DNA from: Gymnothorax reevesii
Taxonomy: Eukaryota > Chordata > Actinopteri > Anguilliformes > Muraenidae
DNA length: 64,000 bases
Assembly: GCA_029721435.1 (NCBI GenBank)
Contig: CM056582.1
Location: forward strand, 40,506,611 to 40,570,610
Reading direction: 5' to 3'
In this document: positions 38,251-49,900 of the stretch, in pieces
Layout: every line of letters begins with the position of its first letter
Position numbering within the stretch: position 1 is the first letter of the stretch
Notes under the pieces: generated by a model
Told to the model about the DNA's origin: nothing
The model's input: only the letters and a program-made list of their open reading frames with translations
The model's database searches: none
Translations under genes and position numbers: made by a program

Positions 38251-38734
38251 AGGAGGCTGACAATCAAGGACATGTCTGTTTTGAGGATACAAGTCAGTGG
38301 TCCTGAAATATGTGTTTCTCTTCTATAACACTCATCATCTCGGAGGCGACGTTTTTTCCTCACATTTCAAACGAGGCAAAGCTCGGTCAGGAAACATTAG
38401 GAGAGACACAGGCCGAAGGAACTGAGACACAACACCAGGGGAGAAGCAGGTTCGTGCAGCTGTGCGCCGCGGACGTGCACGAAAAAACAACCGTGTCGCA
38501 TCAAATGCGCACCGCCACGGGTTTTGAGTATGGGTTTGAGCACGCGCAAAAAACGCTTCTTCTGAATGCTTCGGTTGAACTGAGGCGGCGGCCAAAATCA
38601 TCCCTTTGCAGACAGGCAGGGAAAACCCGCTCCCCTAACTGTCGCGCTTGGTGATTTGGCGAGGTGGGTGTTTCCTTATCCCAGTGCTGAGGCTCGCATA
38701 ATTGAACAGTTGAAATTTCCTCTTAACACGGCCG
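38251..38734 (-). other. Middle of family X copy 3; no recognised gene
   Basis: GC-richer than its surroundings, with a 114-codon frame on plus and an 88-codon frame on minus. Neither resembles a known protein. Confidence 0.35.
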
Positions 38735-38900
38735 GCGCCATAATTATTTCACCCCCTGCGATCTAACAGCGACAATATAATGGGCTACATTCGGTAGCCT
38801 ACATAAATATAATTTAATTATAAGGTCTATGCGCTGTCACTTAAGGACGATTTTTTTATTCCCTACAGCGAGAGCGACATTTCAGAATTCTTCTGCGAAT
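38735..38900 (-). repeat. Repeat family X, copy 3, part 2
   Basis: It is the inverted counterpart of 26060-26260, sharing GTCGCTGTTAGATCGCA and CTGAAATGTCGCTCTCGCTG on the minus strand. Confidence 0.55.
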
Positions 38901-39256
38901 GATAATTTCGGTGAAGAGTGTGGTGTCTTTCATTTATGTTTTCTAATCAGACAGCTGTTCCAATGGGACAGCTGACAGCGCATTAAAAAGCGCGGAGCTG
39001 CATATTGTCAGGCCACATTGATTGTTATTAGCTTATTTTACTGGCTTCAAATATTTTGAACAATTAGACCTACAGTCCTAACGATTTAATTATCCAAATA
39101 GCGGCCAATTAAATGATTTGCCGACAGTAATGCTGAGGGTAAAGCAGCCATTTACAATGTAATTGCAATATTCCTAGCATGGACTGTACAGTGGTTCCAA
39201 GACCGTACTTCTACAAGGCCACTGAAAGAAAAATTTCACTGTCTCGAGACACCCGG

Positions 39257-39361
39257 ACCAGTGGTCCGGACCAGTCCCCTAGTGGAGCAGGACAGTTACT
39301 GCAGAGGTGCGTGCTCCAAAGACCAGTGGTCCGGACCAGTCCCCTAGTGGAGCAGGACAGT
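39257..39361. repeat. Perfect 40-bp direct repeat with an internal palindrome
   Basis: The 40 bp at 39257-39296 recur exactly at 39322-39361. Each begins ACCAGTGGTCCGGACCAGT and contains the palindrome TGGTCCGGACCA. Confidence 0.85.
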
Positions 39362-40082
39362 AATTACAGTGGTCCGTGTTACAGGACAGTACAGTACACA
39401 AAACGTTACAGCCCCTGCTGCGGTTCCGGGCTGCTCTGAACATACATATATGTAACAAGTGTACAGTAACACAATTTTGCATTATGACAAACACGACTCA
39501 GCCTGATTTGTTTTTAGATTATCTATACGCCGATCAAACAGACACTGAAATTTAGACGCTAATATTGGCAAGATGCTATTTTTATTTACAACGTGAACTA
39601 ACGGTACGACAAACGGTAAGTTTGAGCTGTTGGCCAAGGCAGCTAACGATGCTATAGATTGAATAAAATGTGCCACGTTGCTTCAAAATATTAGCTTGTC
39701 ATTAGTCTTGAAAATAAAGTACGGCTTGTATTTGCTCAAAGTTAAAATTGAATAACGCCTGATGTCAGACCTGTCAGTTTACAGTTAGCTACTTGAGCCC
39801 CTGTAGTCATCTGTTTTATTATTCTTATTCGTATTATTTTACACTAAATATAAAACTATGTTACTATCGTTCATTCAAAAAGGTTTTTCTTACCTGTGAC
39901 TCGGACATTATGGAGGATAACGTTGAAAAAAGAAAAGAAAAGAAGCTTCGGCAAGTCGGCGTTGTCAGGTAATGTATATGCAGGTGGATCAGAAGCGCGT
40001 GCATCAGATGCGTCTGGTCGGAGGAGCTTGGGGCAGAGCTGATAGGATGAGAACCGTGTGGACTCAATTCGAACCTTTTTCT
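39362..40082. other. No recognised gene
   Basis: Short frames only; no transposon ends identified. Confidence 0.45.
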
Positions 40083-40577
40083 AGGTTTCTGTCTACCTAG
40101 CCTTTAATTATTTAGGGCATGTGATTTCTCATGAGGGAGTCTCCACTGACCCTGCAGAAACAGATGCCATCTGAACATAGCCCAGGCCGACAACAGTGAC
40201 ACAAGTCCGAAGTTTCTTAGGGCTAGCGTCATATTACAGAACGTTCATACTGAAGGTTTGCTTTAATTACTGAACCCCTGTACAGATAAACTGACAAAGG
40301 TGCTAAGTTTGAGTGGTCTGAAAAATGTGAAAAGGCTTTCAATGACCTAAAATCCAAATTGACGTTGACACCATTGCTTGCATATCTTGATCCAAGCAAA
40401 GGGTTCATTCTTGATATGGACGCATGTGACAATGGTATAGGGGCTGTCCTTTCTCAGACGCATGAGATGGAGGAAAGAGTCGTGGCTTGCACTCTCAAAG
40501 CAGGAGAAAAAGTACTCCACAACAAAAAAAGAGCTCCTTGCCATTGTGACATTTTTAAAGCATTTCAGACACTACCT
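40083..40577 (+). pseudogene. Ty3/gypsy reverse transcriptase/RNase H fragment
   Basis: Frames read NYLGHVIS-like text, then RSFLGLASYYRTF, then KCEKAFNDLKSKL and FILDMDACDNGIGAVLSQ. Ends at a TFLKHFRHYLYD block. These are the RT thumb/connection and the start of RNase H of a gypsy element different from Gmr1. Stops and frame changes break it, and it ends abruptly at the Tc1-like fragment. Confidence 0.65.
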
Positions 40578-41269
40578 CTATGATGCTCCATCAATGAAGC
40601 GCAGCTCCTCAGGACCAGAAGCACTCATGCAGCCCCAGACCATGATGCTGCCACCACCATGTTTGACTGTAGGCAGTACACACTTGTCTTGATACTCCTC
40701 ACCAGGGCACCACCACGCATGCTGAACACCATCTAAACCAAGCAAGTTTATCTCGGTCTTGTCAGACCATAGAGCATGGTTCCAGTTGTTCGTGTTCTTG
40801 GACTGGTTGTCTTCAGCAAACAGTTTTCGGGCTTTCTTGTGGGTTAGCTTCAGAAGAGGCTTCCGTCTTTGCCGACGGCCATGCAGACCGACTTGGTGCA
40901 CTGCATGGCGTATGTTCTGAGCCTGAGCACTGACAGGCTGTTATCCCACTGCTGCAACCTCATCTGCCAGCACTCCTGCGTCTGTTTTCTGAAGCTAATT
41001 TTTGAACCTGACGCAGAGCGCAAGGACTCAACCTCTTCGGTCAACCCTGCCGAGGCCTGTTCTGAGTAGAAATGAGTAGTAGTCTTGGAAAACTGCTGGA
41101 TAACCTTGGCCACCATGCTGTAGCTCAGCTTCATGGTTTCGCAGATCTTCTTCTCGCTTAGACCATCTTTGTGAAGAGCAACAATTCTCTTTTTCAGATC
41201 CTCAGAGAGTTCTTTCTTGCAAAACATGGCACAATATTCAAACACAGTCAGGGAAACAGTGCCTCCCAC
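40578..41269 (-). pseudogene. Tc1-like transposase, C-terminally truncated
   Basis: On the minus strand, ATG at about 41226 or the frame from 41269 encodes a helix-turn-helix (KKELSEDLKKRIVALHKDG, SEKKICETMKLS). Then a frameshift near 40870 leads to LLKLTHKKARKLFA, NWNHALWSDKTEINLLG and GGGSIMVWGCMS. The last two carry the first DDE-region aspartate block and the GG(S)IMVWGC block. The frame stops at the gypsy junction at 40578, before the second aspartate (HDNDPKH-type) block and the final glutamate. It is inactive. Confidence 0.7.
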
Positions 41270-41339
41270 CCGCCCGTTGCATTTTCAAATACATGTCAAC
41301 ATGCTCTTTTTGGGACACAATGAAAATTAAAATGCAATC

Positions 41340-41568
41340 TGTTAGTGTCTCATCAAGGGAGGTCTTCCGCTAGGACGTCACTCACTAGGGGCGCGAAAGA
41401 AATGTAATGGTTTAGAAGCTTTGAGAGCTCTTTTCGTTGCTCTCGTCTGGGACTATATCGTTTCGCTCCCAATCGGATTCCTGGGCCGGCTGGCATTGAT
41501 TGAGGGCGTTGCCCAGACTCTATTTAAGCTCCAGTTTCACCTCGTATCCTTTGCTAGAGTGTCAGTGT
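41340..41568 (+). repeat. Probable 5' LTR part of canonical gypsy copy B
   Basis: CTATTTAAGC near 41520 is a TATA-like element. The sequence is cut at 41568 by Gmr1-type copy 2 and resumes at 55340, leading to the copy B leader and gag. The left LTR end is not defined. Confidence 0.45.
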
Positions 41569-42046
41569 TGTAATGTGAATATAGGCCACTAGATGGCAGT
41601 ATTTGCCTTTTTTTTTGTTAAGCTCAGACTGGAGTCATGTTTAGACATGTCCTGGACATGTCTGGGGCAAGTCTCAGAAAATTAAAAAAAAGAGGTCTAA
41701 ATGTGGGTGGGGTCTGCAAAAGAGCATATAAGGAAAAGAATTGAGACAGTAAAGTAGTAGGAGAAATTGCAAGAAGATGACCAGACCTGCCATTCTGTTC
41801 AAGACCTGTGACGTTTCTTTTGTGGATTTCTTTGCCTGTGTTTGAGCATTTTCATTATCCAGGACATCACCAAGCCACCCCACAAAAAGGGACTGTAAAT
41901 ATTTCTTTTTTTTTCCTTTTCAATCTTGGTCAGTTTAGTTAGTTGTTGTGTTTAATTAAATGTGTTTAAGTTTTTAAAACTGTGTCTGTCATCCCTTGCT
42001 GTTGCTGTTGTGTTGTAGATTGTAATAAGAAATTGGGGCCATAACA
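41569..42046 (+). repeat. 5' LTR of Gmr1-type copy 2
   Basis: It is 478 bp, TGTAATGTG to CCATAACA, with the same TATA region as copy 1. It has an extra GTTGCT unit near the 3' end that is shared with copy 3, marking a subfamily. Confidence 0.9.
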
Positions 42047-42161
42047 AATTGGGGGCTCAAGGTCCGGGATAGACCATTTTGTGAGTAATTTATTAATAAT
42101 CTAACATTTCAAATTGTAAAATTGATTTTTTTTTAATTGAATACATATATTGACAACAGCA

Positions 42162-45100
42162 ATGGATGATTTCTTGGCATCACCAACCGTAGGGGTTTTG
42201 AAGTCTTTTAAAAAGACAGAACTGCGAGAAATTTGCAGACATTTAGAGCTGACAGAGGTGAAACCAGCCATGCGAAAAGCAAGACTGGCTAGAGAGATAG
42301 TTGAATATTACATTGATGAAAATGTGTTTGCACCAGGAGATCTGGAACAGTTTCCAGTGGAAAATCCAAATATAGAAATGGAACTTAAATTAAAAATGAT
42401 AGAGATTGAAAGGGAAGAAAAAGAAAAACAAAGGCAGTTTGAGTTGGAAAAATTAGCAAGAGAAGAGAAAAAAAAAGGGGAGGAAAGAGAAAAAGAAATG
42501 GGGGAAAAAGAGAATTTGAGAGGGAAGAAAAAGAAAAACAAAGAGAATTTGAGTTAGAAAAATTTGCAAGACAGAGAGATTTTGAATTAGAGAAATTCGA
42601 TAGAGAAGAAAGACTCCAAATGGAGCAACTAAAAATAAAAATTCAAACTGAAAATAAATTTCGGGCTAGCCAGGAGGTAAAACTGGTGCCTCCATTTTCG
42701 GAAAAGGATGTTGACAACTATTTCCAGTGTTTTGAAAAGGTAGCAAAGAGTTGCCAGTGGCCAAAGGAACACTGGCCTCTGATGTTGCAAACTGTCCTCA
42801 AGGGTAAAGCTCAACAAGCCTATTCGGCTTTGTCTGCAGATGATTCCTCTGATTATGAGGTTGACAAAAAGTTTATTTTGAGAGCTTATGAGTTGGTTCC
42901 AGAGGCTTACCGACAGAAATTCAGAGGTCTGAAGAAATCTGAAAATCAGACTTATGTTGAATTTGCTAATGAAAAGCAGGTTTGCTTTGAGTGCTGGTGT
43001 ACTTCTATGGAGGTCAAGTATGATTTCAACTCACTAAAAGAGATGGTGTTAGTTGAAGAATTCAAGAACTGTGTTAAAGATGATGTTAAGACCTACCTTA
43101 ATGAGAAGCAAGCACTGAATTTGCAATCAGCTGCCAAATTTGCAGATGAATATGTTCTCACACATAAGTCCAAATTTCAGTCTAGCAGTAATAATAGATG
43201 GTCCCAATTTCAGAAAAAGGGTTATGGTGATACCCAAGATTTCTCACCCAAAGACAAAGACAAAGCTGGTGATGGTGCTCAGAAATCCAGTAACAGGTCT
43301 GATCAAAGTGTGAAAGCTGACAGTGACAAAAGTGGTCTAGTTTGCAGTTATTGCAAGAAATCTGGTCATGTTACAACTAACTGTTGATTCCTTAAAGCTA
43401 AGAAAGAAAAAGAAAAGGATACAAAACCAAATGCCTTTGTGAAAACAAGGTTAGAAACCCCTGTAGTAGATGACCGATCTGCTAAATTGCCTGCTTCTTG
43501 TGGGGCTAAAAAGCCTGATACAGCTGACTTTGTGAGGGAGGAATTTCTTCCATTTGTGTCAGAGGGATTTGTGGCTCTGAATGAGCATACTACTCCTGTC
43601 CCCATATATATCCTAAGGGATACCGGAGCTTCTCAGTCACTTTTGTTGATGGACTCCTTGGAGTTACGTGATGAGACCGCTTCAGGGGATTTCATACTTG
43701 TACAAGGTATTGAAGGGAGGACTGTATCTGTACCCCTGCGCTCTATATTCTTGAAGTCAGATTTAGTTACAGGACAGGTAAAGGTGGGACTTATGTCAAG
43801 TCTACCTATAAAGGGTGTTTCTCTGTTGCTAGGCAATGACCTGGCTGGGGGCAAAGTAGTTCCCCCTGTACATCTTACTTCACAGCCGAGCACTGAAGAT
43901 GGGGATGAGGACCCATCTCTGTATCCTTCTTGCGCAGTGACTCGTGCTATGGCCAAGAAGGCTAAAGAAGAAGATGATGTGGTGCCGTCCAGTACATTGA
44001 ATAGTCAGGACTCAGGTGGTTCGCCTCATGACTCTGATTGGCCTACTATGGTTTCTCCGTTTGAGGACTTATCAGATACTTTTATCAGTTCTCTATTCAG
44101 CCAGCCGGATGGGTCTGGTGATTCTGATGTGTCTGGAGACTTGTCTCTGTCCAGAAAGCGGTTGATTGAGGAGCAAACTAATGATCCTGAAATTTGTGTA
44201 CTAAAGAGGAGAGCCCTTCCTGATAAAGAAATAGACGCAGTTCCAGTTGGGTATTATCTCAAGGATGGTGTGTTGATGCGGAAGTGGCGCCCTCCTGATA
44301 TCCCTGCCACTGCAGATTGGGCAGTGGTCAGGCAAATTGTTGTTCCGAAGGTCTACAGGAATGAGATCTTAACAATGGCTCATAGTTTACCTTTAGGAGG
44401 TCATCTTGGTGTTAACAAGACTGTTGATAAGATCATGAAACACTTCTTTTGGCCTGGGCTTCGGAAAGACGTTTCCAACTTTTGCAAAACCTGTCACACT
44501 TGTCAGGTAGTTGGAAAACACCAGTTAGACCCACCTGTAGCTCCATTGCAGCCTATCCCAGCATTTGGGGAGCCATTCTCTAGGGTCATTGTTGATTGCG
44601 TTGGTCCATTACCCAAGACTAGATCTGGAAATCAGTACTTGTTGACAATCATGTGTGCATCTACCAGATTCCCCGAAGCCATACATCTACGTAACATCAA
44701 GGCAACTGCAATCTCGAAGGCTTTGATAAAGTTCTTCACGTTGTTTGGCCTTCCCAGGGAAATTCAGTCAGACCAAGGTAGCAATTTCACTTCAGGATTG
44801 TTTCAGCAGGTTGTGTATGAACTAGGTGCAAAGCAGATTCTTTCTAGTGCCTATCATCCAGAAAGTCAGGGTGCCTTAGAGCGGTTTCATTCCACTCTCA
44901 AGACAATGATGAGGACTTATTGTTATGACCATGAGAAAGACTGGGATGAAGGGGTTCATTTGCTGTTGTTTGCAGCTAGAGAAGCAGTGCAGGAGTCTAC
45001 TGGATTCAGTCCATTTGAGCTAGTGTTTGGTCATGAAGTGAGAGGACCTTTGCTATTATTGAGTGAACAATGGCAAGAGAAAGAGCCGCATATCAGTCTG

Positions 45101-45217
45101 TTAGACTATGTTGGCAAGTTCAAGGAAAGATTGTGTGCAGCTTGTGACCTTGCCAAAGAGAACTTGAAATCAAGTCAGGGAAAAATGAAAACTTGGTATG
45201 ATCATAAGGCTAGAAGC
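42162..45217 (+). pseudogene. Broken gag-protease-integrase of Gmr1-type copy 2
   Basis: It opens at ATG 42162. The Arg/Glu-rich coil is expanded and shifted out of frame near 42460-42560; the correct frame resumes at about 42575-42620. A TGG codon right after the zinc knuckle is TGA at 43385-43387. Protease (DTGAS) and the integrase catalytic residues are still readable from 43388. The frame is cut at 45217 by the LARD-like insertion, just before the GPY/F module. Confidence 0.88.
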
Positions 45218-46900
45218 TGTAAAACCCCAAAAGAGCCAAAAACCAAAAGGCGGATATTGCCGGGGTGAAGGCCTCACGTGTTCTTTTAGTCTAACTTTAA
45301 TTAGAGCATTCTTCTGGCTGGTGTGAATCACAATATAATGGATATTTTTCACCGTCCGTGGACGGGGCATTAAAGCGCAATGGTTACGATTTATCTGACT
45401 CCATATAACAGTTAGAATACAAAATTTAGCAATAATCTCGTTAGAAATCTGACTCCAAATTAGAATTAGAATTGATAATTTAGGGAACACCTGCGTGAAT
45501 CTCGAAACAGTTCCGCACCCAAACTCTGTCTGCGAAAACCATTGTTACTAAGCAGAACACCCCCTAGGGTTAAAATAGGCGTCTCTGCCTGGTCTAATTC
45601 GACGATAAATCCATTGGATAGAGGAGACTGGCACGGTAGCAACATCAGGCAAATAGCTCTGAGTATGAACGTACCACGAACCTAGGTTTATGTATATCAA
45701 AGGGCCCCTTAGAAAGATTAACCAATAGCTAAATCTTAAGAGCCGGTAATTTCATAACCCCTTAATAGGTAGAACCCAATCTCAATCTAACTTAGAAGTA
45801 TCGCTACCTACACATGTCTTGGTAGGAGTCTCCCCTTAAGTCCCAATCGCAACAAGGCCAGAAAGAATTTACAATGAGAACACGCAGGCTGGAAAAGGAA
45901 TAACAATAATTTAATTTACCAGGTATGCACAACTTGAATCAAACAAATCAATGATAGGCCAATTACCGTTACATATAATTTAGAAGGATTTGGAGTATTT
46001 TCATACCTGGAAAAGATGAATGACCACGTGGAGCTAAAATCGCTCCACGTGGTCGGGGAGAACTCACACGCTCCCCCGCTCCGGAACAAGGCAGCACGTG
46101 ACCTCTCCCCACTTACCTATTCGCACGTCAGAAGTTGACCAAGAAAGGACAGAACAGGAAGAAGAAGAGCAGGAGCAAGAAGAGAAGCGCAGAGAAGAGA
46201 AGAGACAAGAAAAGAAGCCAAGAAAAAGAAGAGAAGCAAGAAGAGAAGAGAAGAGAAGATAACGCCCCCTCAGGATCTCGTACCTTTAAAGACTCCAAAC
46301 CACGCCTCCGAAAAAGGTAGAGGGAAGGTTGGCCGAATTAGAGTTTTACTGGCCTAGGTGATAAGATAATTTGCACAGGGAGACTAGGGTAGTTGCTTGA
46401 ATGAATCTTACAAACGAACCATAATTCCAAGGGAAATGAAACATGTTCCATTCAACTCCTTGGACTCCCCCGAGAATAAAAAGACCAAACATGATATGAA
46501 TATGTATTAAAATGATGCAGTTGTCATGGAAAAGCCTTAATATGGAATATTATAGCCCAATTGCGTTATCAATATATAACAGGTTCCTTCCTAGGATATT
46601 GAACAGAAATATATTATGAATTTGATAGAGGTTAAGATCGTTTTAAGCAGCTTAAAAGTAACTGATCCTGACTTTATTTGAGAAGAGGTCGGTGAGTTTC
46701 AGAGGGCCAGAGCAAATGGCTCCAAACCCCCTGCTGGGCAGAACAAAGGAGATTCGAGGCAGGCAACAGAGCATCCAGGTCGTATAAGCTTGCTGTTAAA
46801 TCAACCAAATTTTACACATGGAATGTGCCTGTGTTCCAACAATATGAATTGACACGTATTTTGAGTAAAATCCAGCCAAATCAAACTTTCAGGTTCGACA
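45218..46900 (+). repeat. 5' LTR of the LARD-like element
   Basis: It runs from TGTAAAACCCC to GGTTCGACA, 1683 bp. Apart from the first ~60 bases and a short purine-rich indel it differs from the right LTR at roughly a dozen sites by eye. A purine-rich stretch (46140-46260) and CACGTG motifs are notable. No long frame is present. Confidence 0.88.
46022..46054. promoter_or_regulatory. Perfect 13-bp hairpin with CACGTG E-boxes (5' LTR)
   Basis: GACCACGTGGAGC and its exact reverse complement are separated by 7 bases. Each arm holds a CACGTG. The same structure is at 52134-52166 in the right LTR. Confidence 0.7.
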
Positions 46901-49900
46901 AATCCACCCCTTGGCCCCAGGGGACACAAATCCACCCATGGGGCCACAAAGGATTATTTGAATGGTCGATAGATTAAAACGTGAGTATTAAGTATATTTA
47001 AAACTATAGAAGAAATTTGATTCCAGATTTGAGTGTGATTGAGTTTTTCCTGACAGTTGCATCATTTAATAAAAATGGATTGTTTCCGTTTAATGCAATG
47101 TAATTGAAAATTTAGAGAAGTGTGGTTTGGGACCCCAAAAGAAAGAGATACCACCGGGGAATTTAACATAAAACATGGAAAAATTGGCACAAGACAAGAA
47201 CGAAGCATTTAATTAAAAGTAATATCTAGGTTTGTTCTATGAGACATGTTCTGAAATTAGTTGATGTCCTAACCAAATCAATTTTATTCTGCCAAATAAA
47301 TGAAAATTTGAAAAGTACTTTTTCCTAAAATCATGAACAATAGAGATCGCAGAACAAACCAGCACATAAACCAAAAACTTTCCCATTCTTGACTAGGGAA
47401 AGCAAAAAGATTGTATGCGCTGCTAAAACTAAGTAACCATCCAATTAGAAAAACCCAGTGGGAAAAATCCAATGGAGGTTACAATATTAAATCATTATAG
47501 GGTATCATTAAAGTGCCATTTAAACGTACACAGTTGCAGACAAGAAACAATGAATATTTACATGAGGTAAATGATGAAATATGGTAAAATGAGAACTTGC
47601 AAATCATAAAGACATTCAGCAATTTTGTTACATGATATGATCTTGCGATCAACTGAGAGAGTGGGGTTGACACACATAATAGGCTGGTCAGAAGCAGTTT
47701 TGAAGAATTTTCGATAAAATTATGAAAAACATTAGAAAGAAGACTTAGGCTAATTTGGATCATTGCATATGTAGTTTTACCTTACTTTAATGAACATAAG
47801 GCACACCATCTTTGGCCTTAAGTGTAAGGAACCTATATGCCCCAGCCCAATTAGTTGCCAGATTATAAAATAGAATTTAATTGATTCCTCACAACCCATT
47901 TTTGTATCAACTCGCACTCTTTACAAGTAAGTCACAAATCAACCACAAACACAACTACAGTTTGTCCATATGAAAATGTCCTCTGTACTGTTCCATTGTG
48001 AAGATGTAGTCCGAATCTTCAGCGGCCGCTCGCGGTGGTGCACATGTCAGTTGAGATTAGGGTGTGTGTCCTTTCAGCTGAGCAGAGAAGGAATGGGCTG
48101 TGTTTTGTCTGTGATGAAGATCCTGATATCAAAGTTAGTCGAAAGCATTATGGAGTTTGTTCCTTAGGTGAGTCTGGCCAAGTCCGGTCCTTGAATCTTT
48201 GGTGCCTGTATAGAGAAACTTAGAGAAGCATCCCACCGCATACACAACAAGATCAAAACACGACATGACCAAAGCAATGTTATTACTCCACCTGTTAGAA
48301 TCAGAAAATGTTAGTTAATTGAAAACATTTGGGTGTGAGGTGCTCAGTGCGAGTTGAACTCTCCCTGAGCCAGCAAACTGTCCTGTAGGGAAGCAATAGA
48401 TAAATTAGACCCAATGCCTGTAGTCACCCCACAATTCACATCTCCCCCGTCTGTGCAACCTTACGACGCTCCAAGGAGAACAGTGACTGAGGAGGTGCGA
48501 GTGACACCAGAAGTCCCATCACCCCTGCTTCAAAAGAGGAAAAACAGATGTAGCTAATACCACAATTTTAGATGAAACAATGCTTTATGGCCTTCCTTTC
48601 ACACCAGGACGAACCACAGACAAACATGGAGGAGTGTAAGTGGTGTAGATGAGGGTACCCGTGTGTGTGTGGGCGCGCGTGTGTGTGTGTGGGCGCGTGC
48701 GCGTGGGGGTGTGAATGACGGCTGTAAAGTGGGTCTGAGGGGGCCTGTTGCCAAGAGCGGGTGTTTTATGGCCCCGCAATAGGGATGTTCGTCCACCCCC
48801 TGATGCTCTAGGGTGTGAAGACTGTAAAAGAAAGAGCTATGCAGGGTGACTGTCTGCATAGTTAAGCCTGAAACGGCTAAAAAACAAAAAAAAGAAATCA
48901 AATCATGCGTTTTGTCAGAACGCAGGCCCAAACTTTACATCTACTATGTTCTTGTTGAACATAGTTGACTCCGAAAAAGGGTGAAGGGGATCAGAGAGAA
49001 GGCAGAAGTAGAGGAAAGGCATGCTATAAAGAAATAAAGTAATTAATAGAAATATACCAGTCATTGCCAAAAGTGACCAAAATCATCTGGTTCCAATACC
49101 TTGGGATAAATGTAAATTAAATAAAATTTTAAAACGGGAGGAAAATGCATCTCCCAAAAGATAATACATTGTAAGCAATTGAAAATTCAATTACCTACTT
49201 CAGTAAGGCCATAAATTGCTCTTCCAGTGAAGGCAGGCAATATAGACTTAAAGTCCCATTAAGTATTTAAAAGTTCAGATGTTATTTGATACACAGAGGC
49301 AATGACGATATACAAATGGTCAAAAAATATTAATTTAGAGCAATGCATTTGGTGGTTCGTAAGATCCACACAAAACGCAATCAGATTAATCGGTTTAGTT
49401 CAAATATAAAGGAAGACGGCAAGTAAGTTTGTCAGTGAAAAGCCTCACTCAAAATGGCGGTCGAAGGCAGGCGATTTGTCGTACCACGTGCAACTTAGTG
49501 CTGGTTCCGCCTTTCCTTCATCTCGGGAGGACGACCGGAAGCAACCCCAAAACGTGGCAGTGATTGGCCAATTCAAAGGGCGCCATTTTGCTCGTATTTA
49601 GAATGAGGACTGTGTCAACCAACCAGCTAACAGGCTACGGGCCACGTCACCCTATTACACAGATGGGCATGGGGGCTGTACCAGCCAACCAGCTCACCGG
49701 CGAACAGTCACGTGACCCAATGGGCCGGCTAGGACTTTCCCTCCGAGGAAAGGCCAGCCCACATGCAAACTCAACCTATGGCGACTCCCAGATGAAACCA
49801 CGTCATATTCCTCAACAAATCGAGCCAAAATGGCGGGCCGTTCAACTTGATAACCCTTTTTGCAAAGGCAATATGGCAGCTTCAATATATACTACAGAGA

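Noticed and set aside
38310..38654. 114-codon frame in family X copy 3
   Set aside because: No known motif, and an overlapping antisense frame of similar length exists, as expected in GC-rich non-coding DNA.
46135..46320. Lys/Arg/Glu-rich 61-codon frame in the long LTR (also 52247-52432)
   Set aside because: It translates a purine-rich simple repeat with length differences between the two LTRs.
48657..48715. CRISPR-like or regulatory array
   Set aside because: It is a GT/GC microsatellite without spacer structure.
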